A program made the translations under genes and the position numbers. From the NCBI GenBank assembly GCA_012800355.1, contig JAAZJL010000093.1, forward strand, positions 1-50,671: DNA of 50,671 bases. Reading direction: 5' to 3'. Positions 40,899 through 49,044 of the stretch are shown piece after piece. The notes below the pieces were generated by a model, which saw only the letters and a program-made list of their open reading frames with translations, searched no databases and was not told where the DNA came from. This DNA comes from Erysipelotrichia bacterium (lineage in GTDB: Bacteria; Bacillota_I; Bacilli_A; Erysipelotrichales; Erysipelotrichaceae). How positions within the stretch are numbered: position 1 is the stretch's first letter; each line of letters starts with the position of its first letter.

Positions 40899-42878
40899 AT
40901 GGGAAAATTTCAATTAGTAAGCAATTATACTCCAAAAGGAGATCAGCCTAAAGCAATAGAACAACTGGTTTTAGGATTGAAAGAGAATAAAAAATATCAG
41001 GTTCTATTGGGAGCAACAGGAACTGGTAAGACTTTTACTGTGGCTAATGTTATTGCCCAAATCAATAAGCCAACATTGGTGTTTGCTCACAATAAGACTT
41101 TGGCAGGTCAGTTATATTCGGAATTAAAAGAGCTTTTCCCTCATAATCATGTGGAGTACTTTGTTTCTAACTTCGATTATTATCAGCCAGAAGCTTATTT
41201 GCCAAAGACAGATACCTACATTGAGAAAAACTCGATGATTAATGAAGAGTTAGATATGCTACGTTTAGCTGCTTATAATGCTGTATTAGAACATAGAGAT
41301 ACGATAATAGTAGCTTCTGTAGCTTGTATTTATGCTGCAAGTGACCCAAAACAATATAAGGATTTGTTTTTTACTATTAAAACTAATCAAAAAATAACCA
41401 GAAAAGAACTGTTAATGATGTTAGTAGATAGACAATATAATCGCAATGACATTGAACAAAAAAGGGGAACCTTTAGAGTTAGAGGAGATGTCATTGATGT
41501 AAGTTTAGGTCATACTGACAACTATTTTTTAAGAATTGAGTTGTTTGATGATGAAATAGATCGAATCAGTGAAATAGATACAATTACTAATAAGACCTTG
41601 GAAAATTATACAGTTTACAATATTTTCCCAGCTACTGGTTATGCTAAAAGCAAAGAAGATATTATAAAGGCTTGCGAAAATATTGAAATTGAATTAAAAG
41701 ACAGATTAGATTATTTTGAAAAAGAAGGTAAGCTATTAGAAAAACAAAGACTGGAACAAAGATGCACCTATGATTTAGAAGCACTAAGAGAATTTGGAGT
41801 TTGTCCTGGAATAGAAAACTATTCACGTCATTTAGAATTTAGAGCGCCAGGTTCAAAGCCTTGGACATTATTTGATTATTTTGGTGAAGATTTTTTAATG
41901 ATTGTTGATGAATCACATGTTTCACTTCCTCAAGTAAGAGGAATGTATAATGGCGATAGAAGCAGAAAGGAAACATTAGTAAATTTTGGTTTTCGACTTC
42001 CAAGTGCTTTAGATAACCGTCCATTAAAATTCAAAGAATTTGAAAAGGCTATAAAGCAAGTTATCTGTGTCAGTGCTACTCCAGGAGATTATGAACTTGA
42101 TAAAGTTAATGGGCAGGTAGTTGAACAGATTATTCGTCCAACAGGTTTGTTAGATCCAGAAGTTGAAGTTCGTCCTTCCAAAGGTCAAATAGATGATTTA
42201 TCTTATGAAATTGATTTAAGAATAGAAAAAGAAGAAAGAGTATTAGTTACTACCTTAACGGTAAAGATGGCTGAAGAATTAACTAAATACTTACAAAATA
42301 GAATGTATAAAGTAGCATATTTGCATCATGAAACCAAAACATTAGAAAGAATAGAAATTATTCGTGATTTAAGAAAAGGAAAATATGATGTATTAGTGGG
42401 TATAAATTTGTTAAGAGAAGGTTTAGATATTCCAGAAGTTTCTTTGGTTGCGATTATTGACGCTGATAAGGAAGGTTTTTTACGAAGTGAGAGAAGCTTG
42501 ATTCAAACTATTGGTCGAGCAGCTAGAAATAGCAACGGAAAGGTCATCATGTATGGGGATAACATAACAGGTTCAATGTCTAGAGCTATTAAAGAAACAA
42601 ATCGTCGCAGAAAAATTCAGCAAGAGTTTAATGAAGAAAATGGTATTATTCCAACTACGATTAAAAAAGAAATTAGAGAAGCAATACGTTCAAAAGAAAC
42701 GCATGAAATGGCTGTTAAATATCTTAATAAAAAAATTAAAAAACAATCTAAAGCTGAAGTTGAACAATTAATAACTAGATTAGATAAAGAGATGAGAGAA
42801 GCTGCTAGAATCTTAGATTTTGAAAGAGCAGCCCAGTTGAGAGATATGATTTTAGAAATCAAAGGAGAATTAAGGTGA
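40899..42878 (+). CDS. uvrB: Excinuclease ABC subunit B
   Basis: UvrB is the damage-verifying helicase of nucleotide excision repair. The product (about 659 residues) begins [20 protein letters not shown], matching the family N-terminus. It has Walker A GATGTGKT (38-45), the beta-hairpin region [24 protein letters not shown], the [22 protein letters not shown] motif, helicase motifs near [16 protein letters not shown] and QTIGRAARN, and a C-terminal UVR domain that contacts UvrC (about 620-655). Start choice: ATG 40899 aligns with the family; GTG 40884 and ATG 40893 are upstream and lie in or near the TATAAT box. uvrA and uvrC are not in the window. Its TGA overlaps the maf GTG. Confidence 0.96.
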   Translation: MGKFQLVSNYTPKGDQPKAIEQLVLGLKENKKYQVLLGATGTGKTFTVANVIAQINKPTLVFAHNKTLAGQLYSELKELFPHNHVEYFVSNFDYYQPEAYLPKTDTYIEKNSMINEELDMLRLAAYNAVLEHRDTIIVASVACIYAASDPKQYKDLFFTIKTNQKITRKELLMMLVDRQYNRNDIEQKRGTFRVRGDVIDVSLGHTDNYFLRIELFDDEIDRISEIDTITNKTLENYTVYNIFPATGYAKSKEDIIKACENIEIELKDRLDYFEKEGKLLEKQRLEQRCTYDLEALREFGVCPGIENYSRHLEFRAPGSKPWTLFDYFGEDFLMIVDESHVSLPQVRGMYNGDRSRKETLVNFGFRLPSALDNRPLKFKEFEKAIKQVICVSATPGDYELDKVNGQVVEQIIRPTGLLDPEVEVRPSKGQIDDLSYEIDLRIEKEERVLVTTLTVKMAEELTKYLQNRMYKVAYLHHETKTLERIEIIRDLRKGKYDVLVGINLLREGLDIPEVSLVAIIDADKEGFLRSERSLIQTIGRAARNSNGKVIMYGDNITGSMSRAIKETNRRRKIQQEFNEENGIIPTTIKKEIREAIRSKETHEMAVKYLNKKIKKQSKAEVEQLITRLDKEMREAARILDFERAAQLRDMILEIKGELR

Positions 42879-43432
42879 AAAAGCTAATATTGGCGAGTAA
42901 ATCGCCTAGAAGAAAAGAACTATTAGAATTATTAGGTTTTGATTTTGAAGTTGTATCTTCAGATGTAAATGAATCAGCATCTGATAATTTATCACCTGAA
43001 GAATTGGTAAAAACCTTAGCTTATCAAAAGGCCTTAGCTGTCTATAAAACTCATCCTGATGATTTAATTTTAGGTAGTGATACGATTGTAGTTGTTGATA
43101 ATGAAATTTTAGGAAAACCAAAAAATCAACAAGAAGCCAAAGAAATGATTTTAAAAATGAAAAATAGAGAACATCAGGTTATTACAGGTGTTGCTTTATT
43201 GTCAAAAGAAGAAAATGTTATTTTTTCCAATACTTCAATTGTTCATTTCAATGATATTGAAGAAGAAGAAATAGATAAGTATGTTACAACTTCTGAACCA
43301 TATGATAAAGCTGGAGGATATGCAATTCAAGGTTGGGCAGCAAGGTATATTTCTGCCATTGAAGGTAATTACTATACGATAATGGGGCTGCCTCTTGATA
43401 AAGTCTTTGCAAGTGTAAATAAAATGCTATAA
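42875..43432 (+). CDS. maf: Maf family nucleotide pyrophosphatase
   Basis: Maf/YhdE proteins hydrolyse non-canonical or methylated (d)NTPs (dTTP/UTP-type in this subgroup) and influence septation. The 185-residue product has [31 protein letters not shown] with the catalytic Asp, and the C-terminal [31 protein letters not shown]. The GTG start overlaps the uvrB stop (GTGA) and is preceded by GGAG about eight bases away, so translation is coupled to uvrB. Pairing of a repair gene with a nucleotide-pool sanitiser is functionally sensible. Confidence 0.94.
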   Translation: MKKLILASKSPRRKELLELLGFDFEVVSSDVNESASDNLSPEELVKTLAYQKALAVYKTHPDDLILGSDTIVVVDNEILGKPKNQQEAKEMILKMKNREHQVITGVALLSKEENVIFSNTSIVHFNDIEEEEIDKYVTTSEPYDKAGGYAIQGWAARYISAIEGNYYTIMGLPLDKVFASVNKML

Positions 43433-43452
43433 TTACTTTACAGGAGTAAAGT

Positions 43453-44805
43453 ATGAGTAAAGAAACGGGTGTTTCGTTAACAGAAGGAAACATTTTTAAG
43501 CAGTTATTAAAATTTGTTTGGCCAATATTACTAGCTAATGTTTTTGAACAAATTTATAATTTAACAAACGCTATGATTGTTGGAAACTATGTTTCTAAAG
43601 AAGCATTAAGTGCTGTTAGTGCTTCTAGTACCATAGCTAATGTATATAATTATCTTTTCTATGGCTTAGGACTGGGTTCGGGCATTGTTATTGCGACTTA
43701 TTATGGAGCAAAAAGAAAAGATAAAATCAAAGAGTCTATTGAAACAAGTTTAATAATAGCGGTTATAGGCGGAATATTATTAACGATAATTTCTCAACTG
43801 TTAATTCCGTTTTTAATGGATGTCAGCAATATTAAACCTGAACTTTATAATTTGACCTATGATTATTTAAGTGTTTATGTTTTGGGAACTGCAGCAGTTT
43901 TGACATATAAAATGTGTTTCTTTATTTTAAGAAGCATTGGCGATTCTAAAACGCCATTAAAATATTTAGTACTTTCGTGTTTAATTAATTTAGTACTAGG
44001 CATTATTTTTGTAAGATTTTTAAATTTAAGTGTTATTGGAACAGCGTTAGCAACGATAATTTCTCAATTTATAGCTGACATTTTATGTTTGAGGAAACTT
44101 CTTTCTTTAAAAGAAGTTCAATTTGATATCAAAAATATTAGCTTTAGCTGGCGAATATTCTGGAAGATTTGTGGTTTAGGAATACCAGCTGGAATTCAAA
44201 ACATGCTTATTGCGGTAAGTACGATGATGGTTCAATCGTATGTAAATTTACTTCCTAACGAATATATTGCTGGAATAGGAGTATCTGATAGAGTTTCAGT
44301 ATTTGCTCATATTCCGATGGGAGCTATTTCAACAGTTACAGTTAACATGGTTTCTCAAAATATGGGGGCCAAATTATATGAACGAGCTCAACGAGTTATT
44401 AAAAATAGTATCAAAATCTATAATATAATAACTTTAATTACAAGCACGACACTATTTATAACAGCGCCTTTCTGGGTCAGTTTGTTCAATAAAGATCCTC
44501 TTATCATCTCAACTGGAGCTACAGCAATAAGAATAACGGTTTATAGTTATATTCCTCTTGGCTGGTCACATGTCTATCATGGAGCTATAAGAGGAGCGGG
44601 CAATGTCAGAGAACCAATGATGATAGCGATATTTGCTCAATGTATCTGCAGATACTTATTTGTTTATTTTGGGTTAAAATTACTTCCAGGAAATATTTAT
44701 GTTATCTATATGTCCTCAGCATTTGGATTTACTTTAGCTGGAATAATTGCCAGTTTATATTTCCATAATAGTAGCTGGACAAAAGAAAAAAGATTAAGAG
44801 TTTAA
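43453..44805 (+). CDS. MATE family efflux transporter
   Basis: The product has 450 residues and about 12 TM helices. FVWPILLANVFEQIYNLTNAMIVG at the N-terminus and GLGSGIVIATYYGAKR are typical of MATE proteins of the DinF/NorM-like clostridial group. The second half repeats the pattern (CGLGIPAGIQNMLIAVSTMMVQ). It exports cationic drugs or metabolites using Na+ or H+ gradients; substrate unknown. CAGGAG is six bases before ATG 43453. It follows maf by 20 bases and is probably on the uvrB-maf transcript. Confidence 0.9.
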   Translation: MSKETGVSLTEGNIFKQLLKFVWPILLANVFEQIYNLTNAMIVGNYVSKEALSAVSASSTIANVYNYLFYGLGLGSGIVIATYYGAKRKDKIKESIETSLIIAVIGGILLTIISQLLIPFLMDVSNIKPELYNLTYDYLSVYVLGTAAVLTYKMCFFILRSIGDSKTPLKYLVLSCLINLVLGIIFVRFLNLSVIGTALATIISQFIADILCLRKLLSLKEVQFDIKNISFSWRIFWKICGLGIPAGIQNMLIAVSTMMVQSYVNLLPNEYIAGIGVSDRVSVFAHIPMGAISTVTVNMVSQNMGAKLYERAQRVIKNSIKIYNIITLITSTTLFITAPFWVSLFNKDPLIISTGATAIRITVYSYIPLGWSHVYHGAIRGAGNVREPMMIAIFAQCICRYLFVYFGLKLLPGNIYVIYMSSAFGFTLAGIIASLYFHNSSWTKEKRLRV

Positions 44806-44830
44806 AAACTATCAAAAAAAGATAGTTTTT
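44804..44830 (+). terminator. Intrinsic terminator after the MATE gene
   Basis: AAAAACTATC/GATAGTTTTT (44804-44813 and 44821-44830) with a seven-A loop. The stem starts within the stop codon. Confidence 0.85.
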
Positions 44831-44832
44831 AT

Positions 44833-44887
44833 TTGACAAGAGCTAAAAAGATGATATAATCAAATTAACAATTGAACAATTGTTCAA
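44833..44887 (+). promoter_or_regulatory. Strong promoter with ArsR/SmtB-type operator for the metal efflux operon
   Basis: TTGACA (44833-44838), a 16-base spacer and an extended -10 TGaTATAAT (44852-44860) form a nearly perfect promoter. Just downstream, at about +5 to +21, lies a perfect 16-base palindrome TTGAACAATTGTTCAA (44872-44887). Its TGAACA-N2-TGTTCA core matches the known operator pattern of SmtB/CzrA/CadC-type repressors. A strong promoter with the operator in the initially transcribed region is suited to metal-released repression by the ArsR-family protein at 47003-47299. Confidence 0.85.
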
Positions 44888-44905
44888 ATGAGAAGAGGTA
44901 CTATT

Positions 44906-45124
44906 ATGAAAAAAAGTTATAAAATTGAAGTAGATTGTGCAGCATGTGCAATAAAAATGGAAGATGCTACAAAAAAGACTTGTGGAGTAAAAGATGCTAC
45001 CGTAAATTACATGACCCAAAAATTAATTGTTGATTTTGAAGATGGTGCTAAAAAAGAAGAAGTTATGAAGGAAGTCTTAAATAATTGCAAGAAAGTTGAT
45101 AGAGATTGTGAGATTTTCTTATAA
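44906..45124 (+). CDS. Stand-alone heavy-metal-associated (HMA) domain protein
   Basis: This is a 72-residue ferredoxin-like HMA domain. The metal loop is VDCAACAIKME with C11 and C14; DCxxC (not MTCxxC) is the form found at the N-terminus of Zn/Cd/Co ATPases such as ZntA and CadA. The rest (VKDATVNYMTQKLIVDF) follows the HMA pattern. An additional Cys pair appears near the C-terminus (NNCKKVDRDCEIF), which may provide further ligands. It ends one base before the ATPase, which lacks its own HMA domain, so it probably acts in trans as metal donor or regulator. AGAGGT precedes ATG 44906; the in-frame ATG 44888 abuts the operator. Confidence 0.88.
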   Translation: MKKSYKIEVDCAACAIKMEDATKKTCGVKDATVNYMTQKLIVDFEDGAKKEEVMKEVLNNCKKVDRDCEIFL

Positions 45125-46987
45125 ATGAATAAAAAACAGAAGAGAATGCTGATAAGAATCATCTTGTCAGCCATTTTATTAATTATATTTAATATGCTTC
45201 AAATTGAAGGGATGTTAGGATTTGTACTTAATCTAGTTCCTTATTTTATCATTGGTTATGATGTCCTTATTGGGGCTTTTAAGGGGATAGTTGACAAACA
45301 ACCTTTTGATGAAAACTTTTTAATGGCCATTGCTACAGTGGGAGCAATATTTTTAAAAGACTTTAATGAGGCTATTGCTGTCATGCTCTTTTATCAAATT
45401 GGTGAACTTTTTCAAAGTTATGCTATTGGAAAAAGTAGAAAAAGCATTACTGCTTTAATGGATATTAGACCAGATTATGCCAATATTGAAGAAGATGGGA
45501 AATTTGTAATAGTTGATCCTTATGAGGTTGAAATAGGTACAGTTATAACTATTTTGCCAGGAGAAAAAGTTCCAATTGATGGGGTAATTGTAGAAGGCCA
45601 ATCAGTGCTAGATGTGGTTGCTTTAACTGGTGAATCAATGCCCAAAGAGGTAGGAATTAACGATGAAATCTTATCAGGGAGTGTTAATATTTCTGGTTTA
45701 ATAAAAGTTCAAACAACAAAAGAATTTGATGAATCTACAGCTAGTAAGATTTTGGATTTGGTAGAGAATGCCAGTAATTTAAAAAGTAAGAGCGAAGACT
45801 TTATCAGCAAGTTTGCTAGAATTTACACTCCAATAGTTGTTTATAGTGCCTTAGCTTTAGCAGTGATTGTTCCACTTATTAATTATTTAACTAGCAGTCC
45901 AGTTGATTTATCAAAATGGGTTTATAGAGCTTTAACATTTTTGGTTATCTCTTGTCCTTGCGCTCTGGTTATTTCCATACCTCTTAGTTTTTTTGCTGGA
46001 ATTGGAGCAGCTAGTAGTCAGGGGATTTTGATTAAGGGATCAAACTATTTGGAAACTTTAGCTAATATAAAATTATTGATGCTGGATAAAACAGGAACGC
46101 TTACCAAAGGAGTATTTGCGGTTAATGCTATTCATCATAGTGAAGATGATGATTATATTATTAAATTAGCTGCTTATGGTGAGTATTATTCAAATCATCC
46201 AATTGCTAAATGTATTGTTAAAGAATATGGTAAAGAAATTGATGAAACAAGAATTAGTGATGTTAAAGAAATTGCTGGTAAGGGAATAGTTTGTAATTAT
46301 CAGGGTAAACAATTAGCTGTTGGAAACGATAAACTAATGAGCCAATTGGAAATTGACTATGAAAGTTGTGAAAGTATCGGAACTATTGTTCATGTCAGTT
46401 TAGAAGATGAATATTTAGGGCATTTAGTAATTAATGATGTAATTAAAGAAAATACTGAAGAAGCTATTGAAAAACTTAAAGAAATCGGTGTTAAAGACAT
46501 CTATATGCTAACTGGCGATAATGAAAAAGTAGCTAAAGATGTGGCTGAAAAAGTAAAAATTGAAAACATCCATTATCAACTATTGCCTAATGATAAATTA
46601 GAGATTGTTAAAAAGATTATTGAAGAAAAACCTGAAAACCAAAAATTAGCTTTTGTTGGAGATGGAATAAATGATGCTCCAGCTTTATCGATTTCAGATA
46701 TTGGTATTGCTATGGGTGCATTAGGCAGTGATGCTGCTATTGAAGCAGCCGATGTAGTTTTAATGGATGATGATTTGTTAAAATTAGTAAAAGCAATAAA
46801 ACTTAGCAAAAAAACTTTAGGAATTGTTTATCAAAATATAATATTTGCTATAGTTGTTAAAGTAGGAAGTTTAATATTAGGCGCTTTAGGTTTTGCAGAT
46901 ATGTGGTTAGCAATATTTGCTGATGTTGGAGTAATGGTTATCGCGGTATTAAATGCGATGAGAATATTGTTCTTTAAAAATATGTAA
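45125..46987 (+). CDS. P1B-type Zn/Cd/Pb-exporting ATPase (CadA/ZntA class)
   Basis: This is a 620-residue heavy-metal exporting ATPase. It has no N-terminal HMA domain. It shows the TM metal site SCPCALVISIP with C277-P-C279, phosphorylation site DKTGT (D321), an HP motif in SNHPIAKC, and the hinge GDGINDAPALS. C-terminal TM helices carry the Lys of VVKVGS and the Asp of IFADVGVMV, both marks of the P1B-2 (Zn2+/Cd2+/Pb2+) group. It pumps metal out across the plasma membrane. The gene abuts the HMA gene and is followed after 15 bases by an SmtB-type regulator, an operon order consistent with metal-inducible efflux. Confidence 0.93.
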   Translation: MNKKQKRMLIRIILSAILLIIFNMLQIEGMLGFVLNLVPYFIIGYDVLIGAFKGIVDKQPFDENFLMAIATVGAIFLKDFNEAIAVMLFYQIGELFQSYAIGKSRKSITALMDIRPDYANIEEDGKFVIVDPYEVEIGTVITILPGEKVPIDGVIVEGQSVLDVVALTGESMPKEVGINDEILSGSVNISGLIKVQTTKEFDESTASKILDLVENASNLKSKSEDFISKFARIYTPIVVYSALALAVIVPLINYLTSSPVDLSKWVYRALTFLVISCPCALVISIPLSFFAGIGAASSQGILIKGSNYLETLANIKLLMLDKTGTLTKGVFAVNAIHHSEDDDYIIKLAAYGEYYSNHPIAKCIVKEYGKEIDETRISDVKEIAGKGIVCNYQGKQLAVGNDKLMSQLEIDYESCESIGTIVHVSLEDEYLGHLVINDVIKENTEEAIEKLKEIGVKDIYMLTGDNEKVAKDVAEKVKIENIHYQLLPNDKLEIVKKIIEEKPENQKLAFVGDGINDAPALSISDIGIAMGALGSDAAIEAADVVLMDDDLLKLVKAIKLSKKTLGIVYQNIIFAIVVKVGSLILGALGFADMWLAIFADVGVMVIAVLNAMRILFFKNM

Positions 46988-47002
46988 AAAAGGGGTGATA
47001 AA

Positions 47003-47299
47003 ATGGCAAACAAAAAAATTGAAGAGAATATGCTTTATGATTTAGCGGATTTATTTAAATTATTTGGCGATTCCACCAGAATTAAAATCTTGTATACACT
47101 ATATGAGAAAGAACTTTCAGTAAGTGAAATTGCTGAAGAGCTAAAGATGACAATTTCAGCTGTTTCTCACCAACTTAGAGTTTTAAAACAAGGAAAGTTG
47201 GTCAAATTTAGAAGAGATGGGAAACAAGTTTACTATTCCTTGGACGATGATCATGTAAAAACTATCATCGCGATGGGAAGAGAACATATTGAAGAATAG
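47003..47299 (+). CDS. ArsR/SmtB family metal-sensing repressor
   Basis: This 98-residue winged-helix protein has LFKLFGDSTRIKILYTL, the recognition segment SVSEIAEELKMTISAVSHQLRVLK and the wing RRDGKQVYYSLDD. The C-terminal helix holds D82-x-H84 ... H95-x-x-E98, the spacing of the alpha-5 zinc site of SmtB (Asp, His, His, Glu). The alpha-3 cysteines of CadC-type Cd/Pb sensors are absent (ELSVSEI in place of ELCVCDI). A Zn or Co/Ni sensor is therefore expected. AAAGGGGTGA precedes the ATG. It is the last gene of the efflux operon, and its terminator overlaps the final codons. Confidence 0.93.
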   Translation: MANKKIEENMLYDLADLFKLFGDSTRIKILYTLYEKELSVSEIAEELKMTISAVSHQLRVLKQGKLVKFRRDGKQVYYSLDDDHVKTIIAMGREHIEE

Positions 47300-47317
47300 C
47301 AAGGACTATTCTTTTTT
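47292..47317 (+). terminator. Intrinsic terminator at the end of the metal efflux operon
   Basis: AAGAATAG/CTATTCTT (47292-47299 and 47306-47313) with a six-base loop and T tail. The left arm covers the last codons and stop of the repressor gene. Confidence 0.85.
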
Positions 47318-47374
47318 ACACCTTATTTACACACTATTACCTTATAATAATAAGAGAATAGGAGTGGATGATTT

Positions 47375-48829
47375 ATGCCTAGTGTTTTAGCCCATTGCTT
47401 ATGTGGAGATGAAGCTATTAATAAGTGTAGTAGCGAAACTATTAAAAAAATAATTGAGAGAAATGAAGATATTTTTCATTTGGGATGTCAAGGGCCTGAT
47501 CCTTTTATGTTTTATCATTACTTGCCACACCAAAGTAAAAAAAGGACAAAATTAGTTAGAAGCTCTTCTCAATTAATTCACAAAAACAAGGTTAATGACT
47601 TTTTTGCTTCGATGTTAAAGTATGCTAAAAGAAAAAAAGATGAACAGTTATTAGTGTATGTTGCAGGATTTTTAGCTCATAATGCTTTAGACAGTATTGC
47701 TCATCCATATATTAATTATCAGACTTCTTCAATTTATAAAAACAATTTAAGATTGCACCAAATATTTGAAAATCAAATTGATCTTGCTATGTTAAAACTT
47801 AAGGGACTTGAACCTAAAGATTATAGAGCTGATAAAAAGATTGTAAAAATAAAAGATTCTTCAACAAAGATATCGGAAATGATGGTGCATTGTCTTAAAG
47901 AAGTTTTTAATCGTGAACTAACTATTAATGATGTAAGGGATAGTTTTGATGATATGGCTACTATTGAAAAAATATTAACTGATACGACAAATAATAAACG
48001 TAAACTTTTTAAACTAATCGAAAAGTTGGCTAAAAAACCAAATGTGGTTGTCAGCATGATGTTGCCATCAGAATATGATGAAAAAATGGATGCGATGAAC
48101 TATCGTCAGGAAGTTTGGTATGATCCTTGTGATTTGTCACTGTCGAGTGCTGAGACATTTAAAGATTTGTTTGATAAAGCAGCAAAACAGACAACAAATA
48201 TTTATAATCTTTTAGAAAGTTATATTGAAGATGAAATAGATGAACAACCTATCTTAAAAATTGTTGACAATCGAAACTACGATAGTGGTAGAAATGATGG
48301 TTTAGAAATGAAGTATTTCAAGATGGATCTGGGTATAGGAGATTATAAAATTAGATTGATGAAACTAGATGACCTTAAACAAGTTAATGAAATCTATCAA
48401 GAAGCTAGAGATTTTATGCGAGAAACTGGAAATCAAGATCAGTGGAAGGACAATCATCCATCTAATGAAATAATAAATAAGGATATTGAGGAAAAGACAG
48501 GTTTTGTTGTTGAACTAGATGGAGAAATTGTTGGAGTGTTTGCTTTTATCTTAGGAGAAGATGTTACCTATAAACATATTGAAGGGCAATGGCTTAATAA
48601 TTTTTCCTATGGAACAATTCATAGGATTGCTTCAAAAAGAAAAGTAAAAGGAGTGCTAAAAGCAGCAGTAAGCTATGCTAGTCGATATACTAATAATATA
48701 AGAATTGATACACATAAAGATAACAAGGTTATGCAGCATTTACTGAATCAATTACAGTTTAAAAAATGTGGAATAATCTATTTGTTAGATGGTAATCCTC
48801 GTATTGCTTATCAAAAAGAAGTTGGTTAG
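47375..48829 (+). CDS. Zinc-dependent phospholipase C-like domain fused to a GNAT acetyltransferase
   Basis: A single uninterrupted 484-residue frame. Residues 1-300 resemble the zinc-dependent phospholipase C family (PF00882 type): an early H7 (MPSVLAHCL), FHLGCQGPD (H35, D42), and GFLAHNALDSIAHPYI with H102, D106 and H110, followed by H128 and E132, all plausible metal ligands. No signal peptide is seen, so it appears intracellular. Residues 325-484 resemble a GNAT N-acetyltransferase, from IRLMKLDDLKQVNEIYQEARDFM through GFVVELDGEIVGVFAFI to GTIHRIASKRKVKGVLKAA (acetyl-CoA loop region) and a late FKKCGIIYLLDG. GGAG lies ten bases before the ATG, and TATAAT at 47343-47348 may be its promoter. 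Substrates are unknown. Confidence 0.75.
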   Translation: MPSVLAHCLCGDEAINKCSSETIKKIIERNEDIFHLGCQGPDPFMFYHYLPHQSKKRTKLVRSSSQLIHKNKVNDFFASMLKYAKRKKDEQLLVYVAGFLAHNALDSIAHPYINYQTSSIYKNNLRLHQIFENQIDLAMLKLKGLEPKDYRADKKIVKIKDSSTKISEMMVHCLKEVFNRELTINDVRDSFDDMATIEKILTDTTNNKRKLFKLIEKLAKKPNVVVSMMLPSEYDEKMDAMNYRQEVWYDPCDLSLSSAETFKDLFDKAAKQTTNIYNLLESYIEDEIDEQPILKIVDNRNYDSGRNDGLEMKYFKMDLGIGDYKIRLMKLDDLKQVNEIYQEARDFMRETGNQDQWKDNHPSNEIINKDIEEKTGFVVELDGEIVGVFAFILGEDVTYKHIEGQWLNNFSYGTIHRIASKRKVKGVLKAAVSYASRYTNNIRIDTHKDNKVMQHLLNQLQFKKCGIIYLLDGNPRIAYQKEVG

Positions 48830-49044
48830 AAGATTGAAAATAAAGAGTTTTCCAATGACCGTTATGGAAACGCATTTCTAATATTAAAAGAAAGAACATT
48901 TATGATATAAAGATTTTATGTTTCTTAATTAATAAAATGTAAACGATTACATTTTTTGTTGCTTTACTAAAAACAATAGTTTATAATAACTAAAGAGTAA
49001 GATGAAAAATAATATCTTACATATTTTTTCGAAGGGAGAAAACA
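48830..49044 (+). promoter_or_regulatory. Control region of the binding-protein gene: cre-like site, promoter, leader hairpin
   Basis: This 215-base gap holds no gene. TGTAAACGATTACA (48938-48951) matches the CcpA cre consensus TGWAANCGNTNWCA at every position and sits in a longer palindrome with 9-base arms (48934-48955). TTGCTT (48959-48964), a 17-base spacer and TATAAT (48982-48987) form the promoter, giving a start near 48994. The transcript would begin with a hairpin GTAAGAT/ATCTTAC (48997-49003 and 49014-49020) followed by ATATTTTTT, then the GAAGGGAG ribosome binding site. A LacI-family MalR-like repressor could also use the palindrome. No terminator for the upstream gene is evident. 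Confidence 0.75.
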
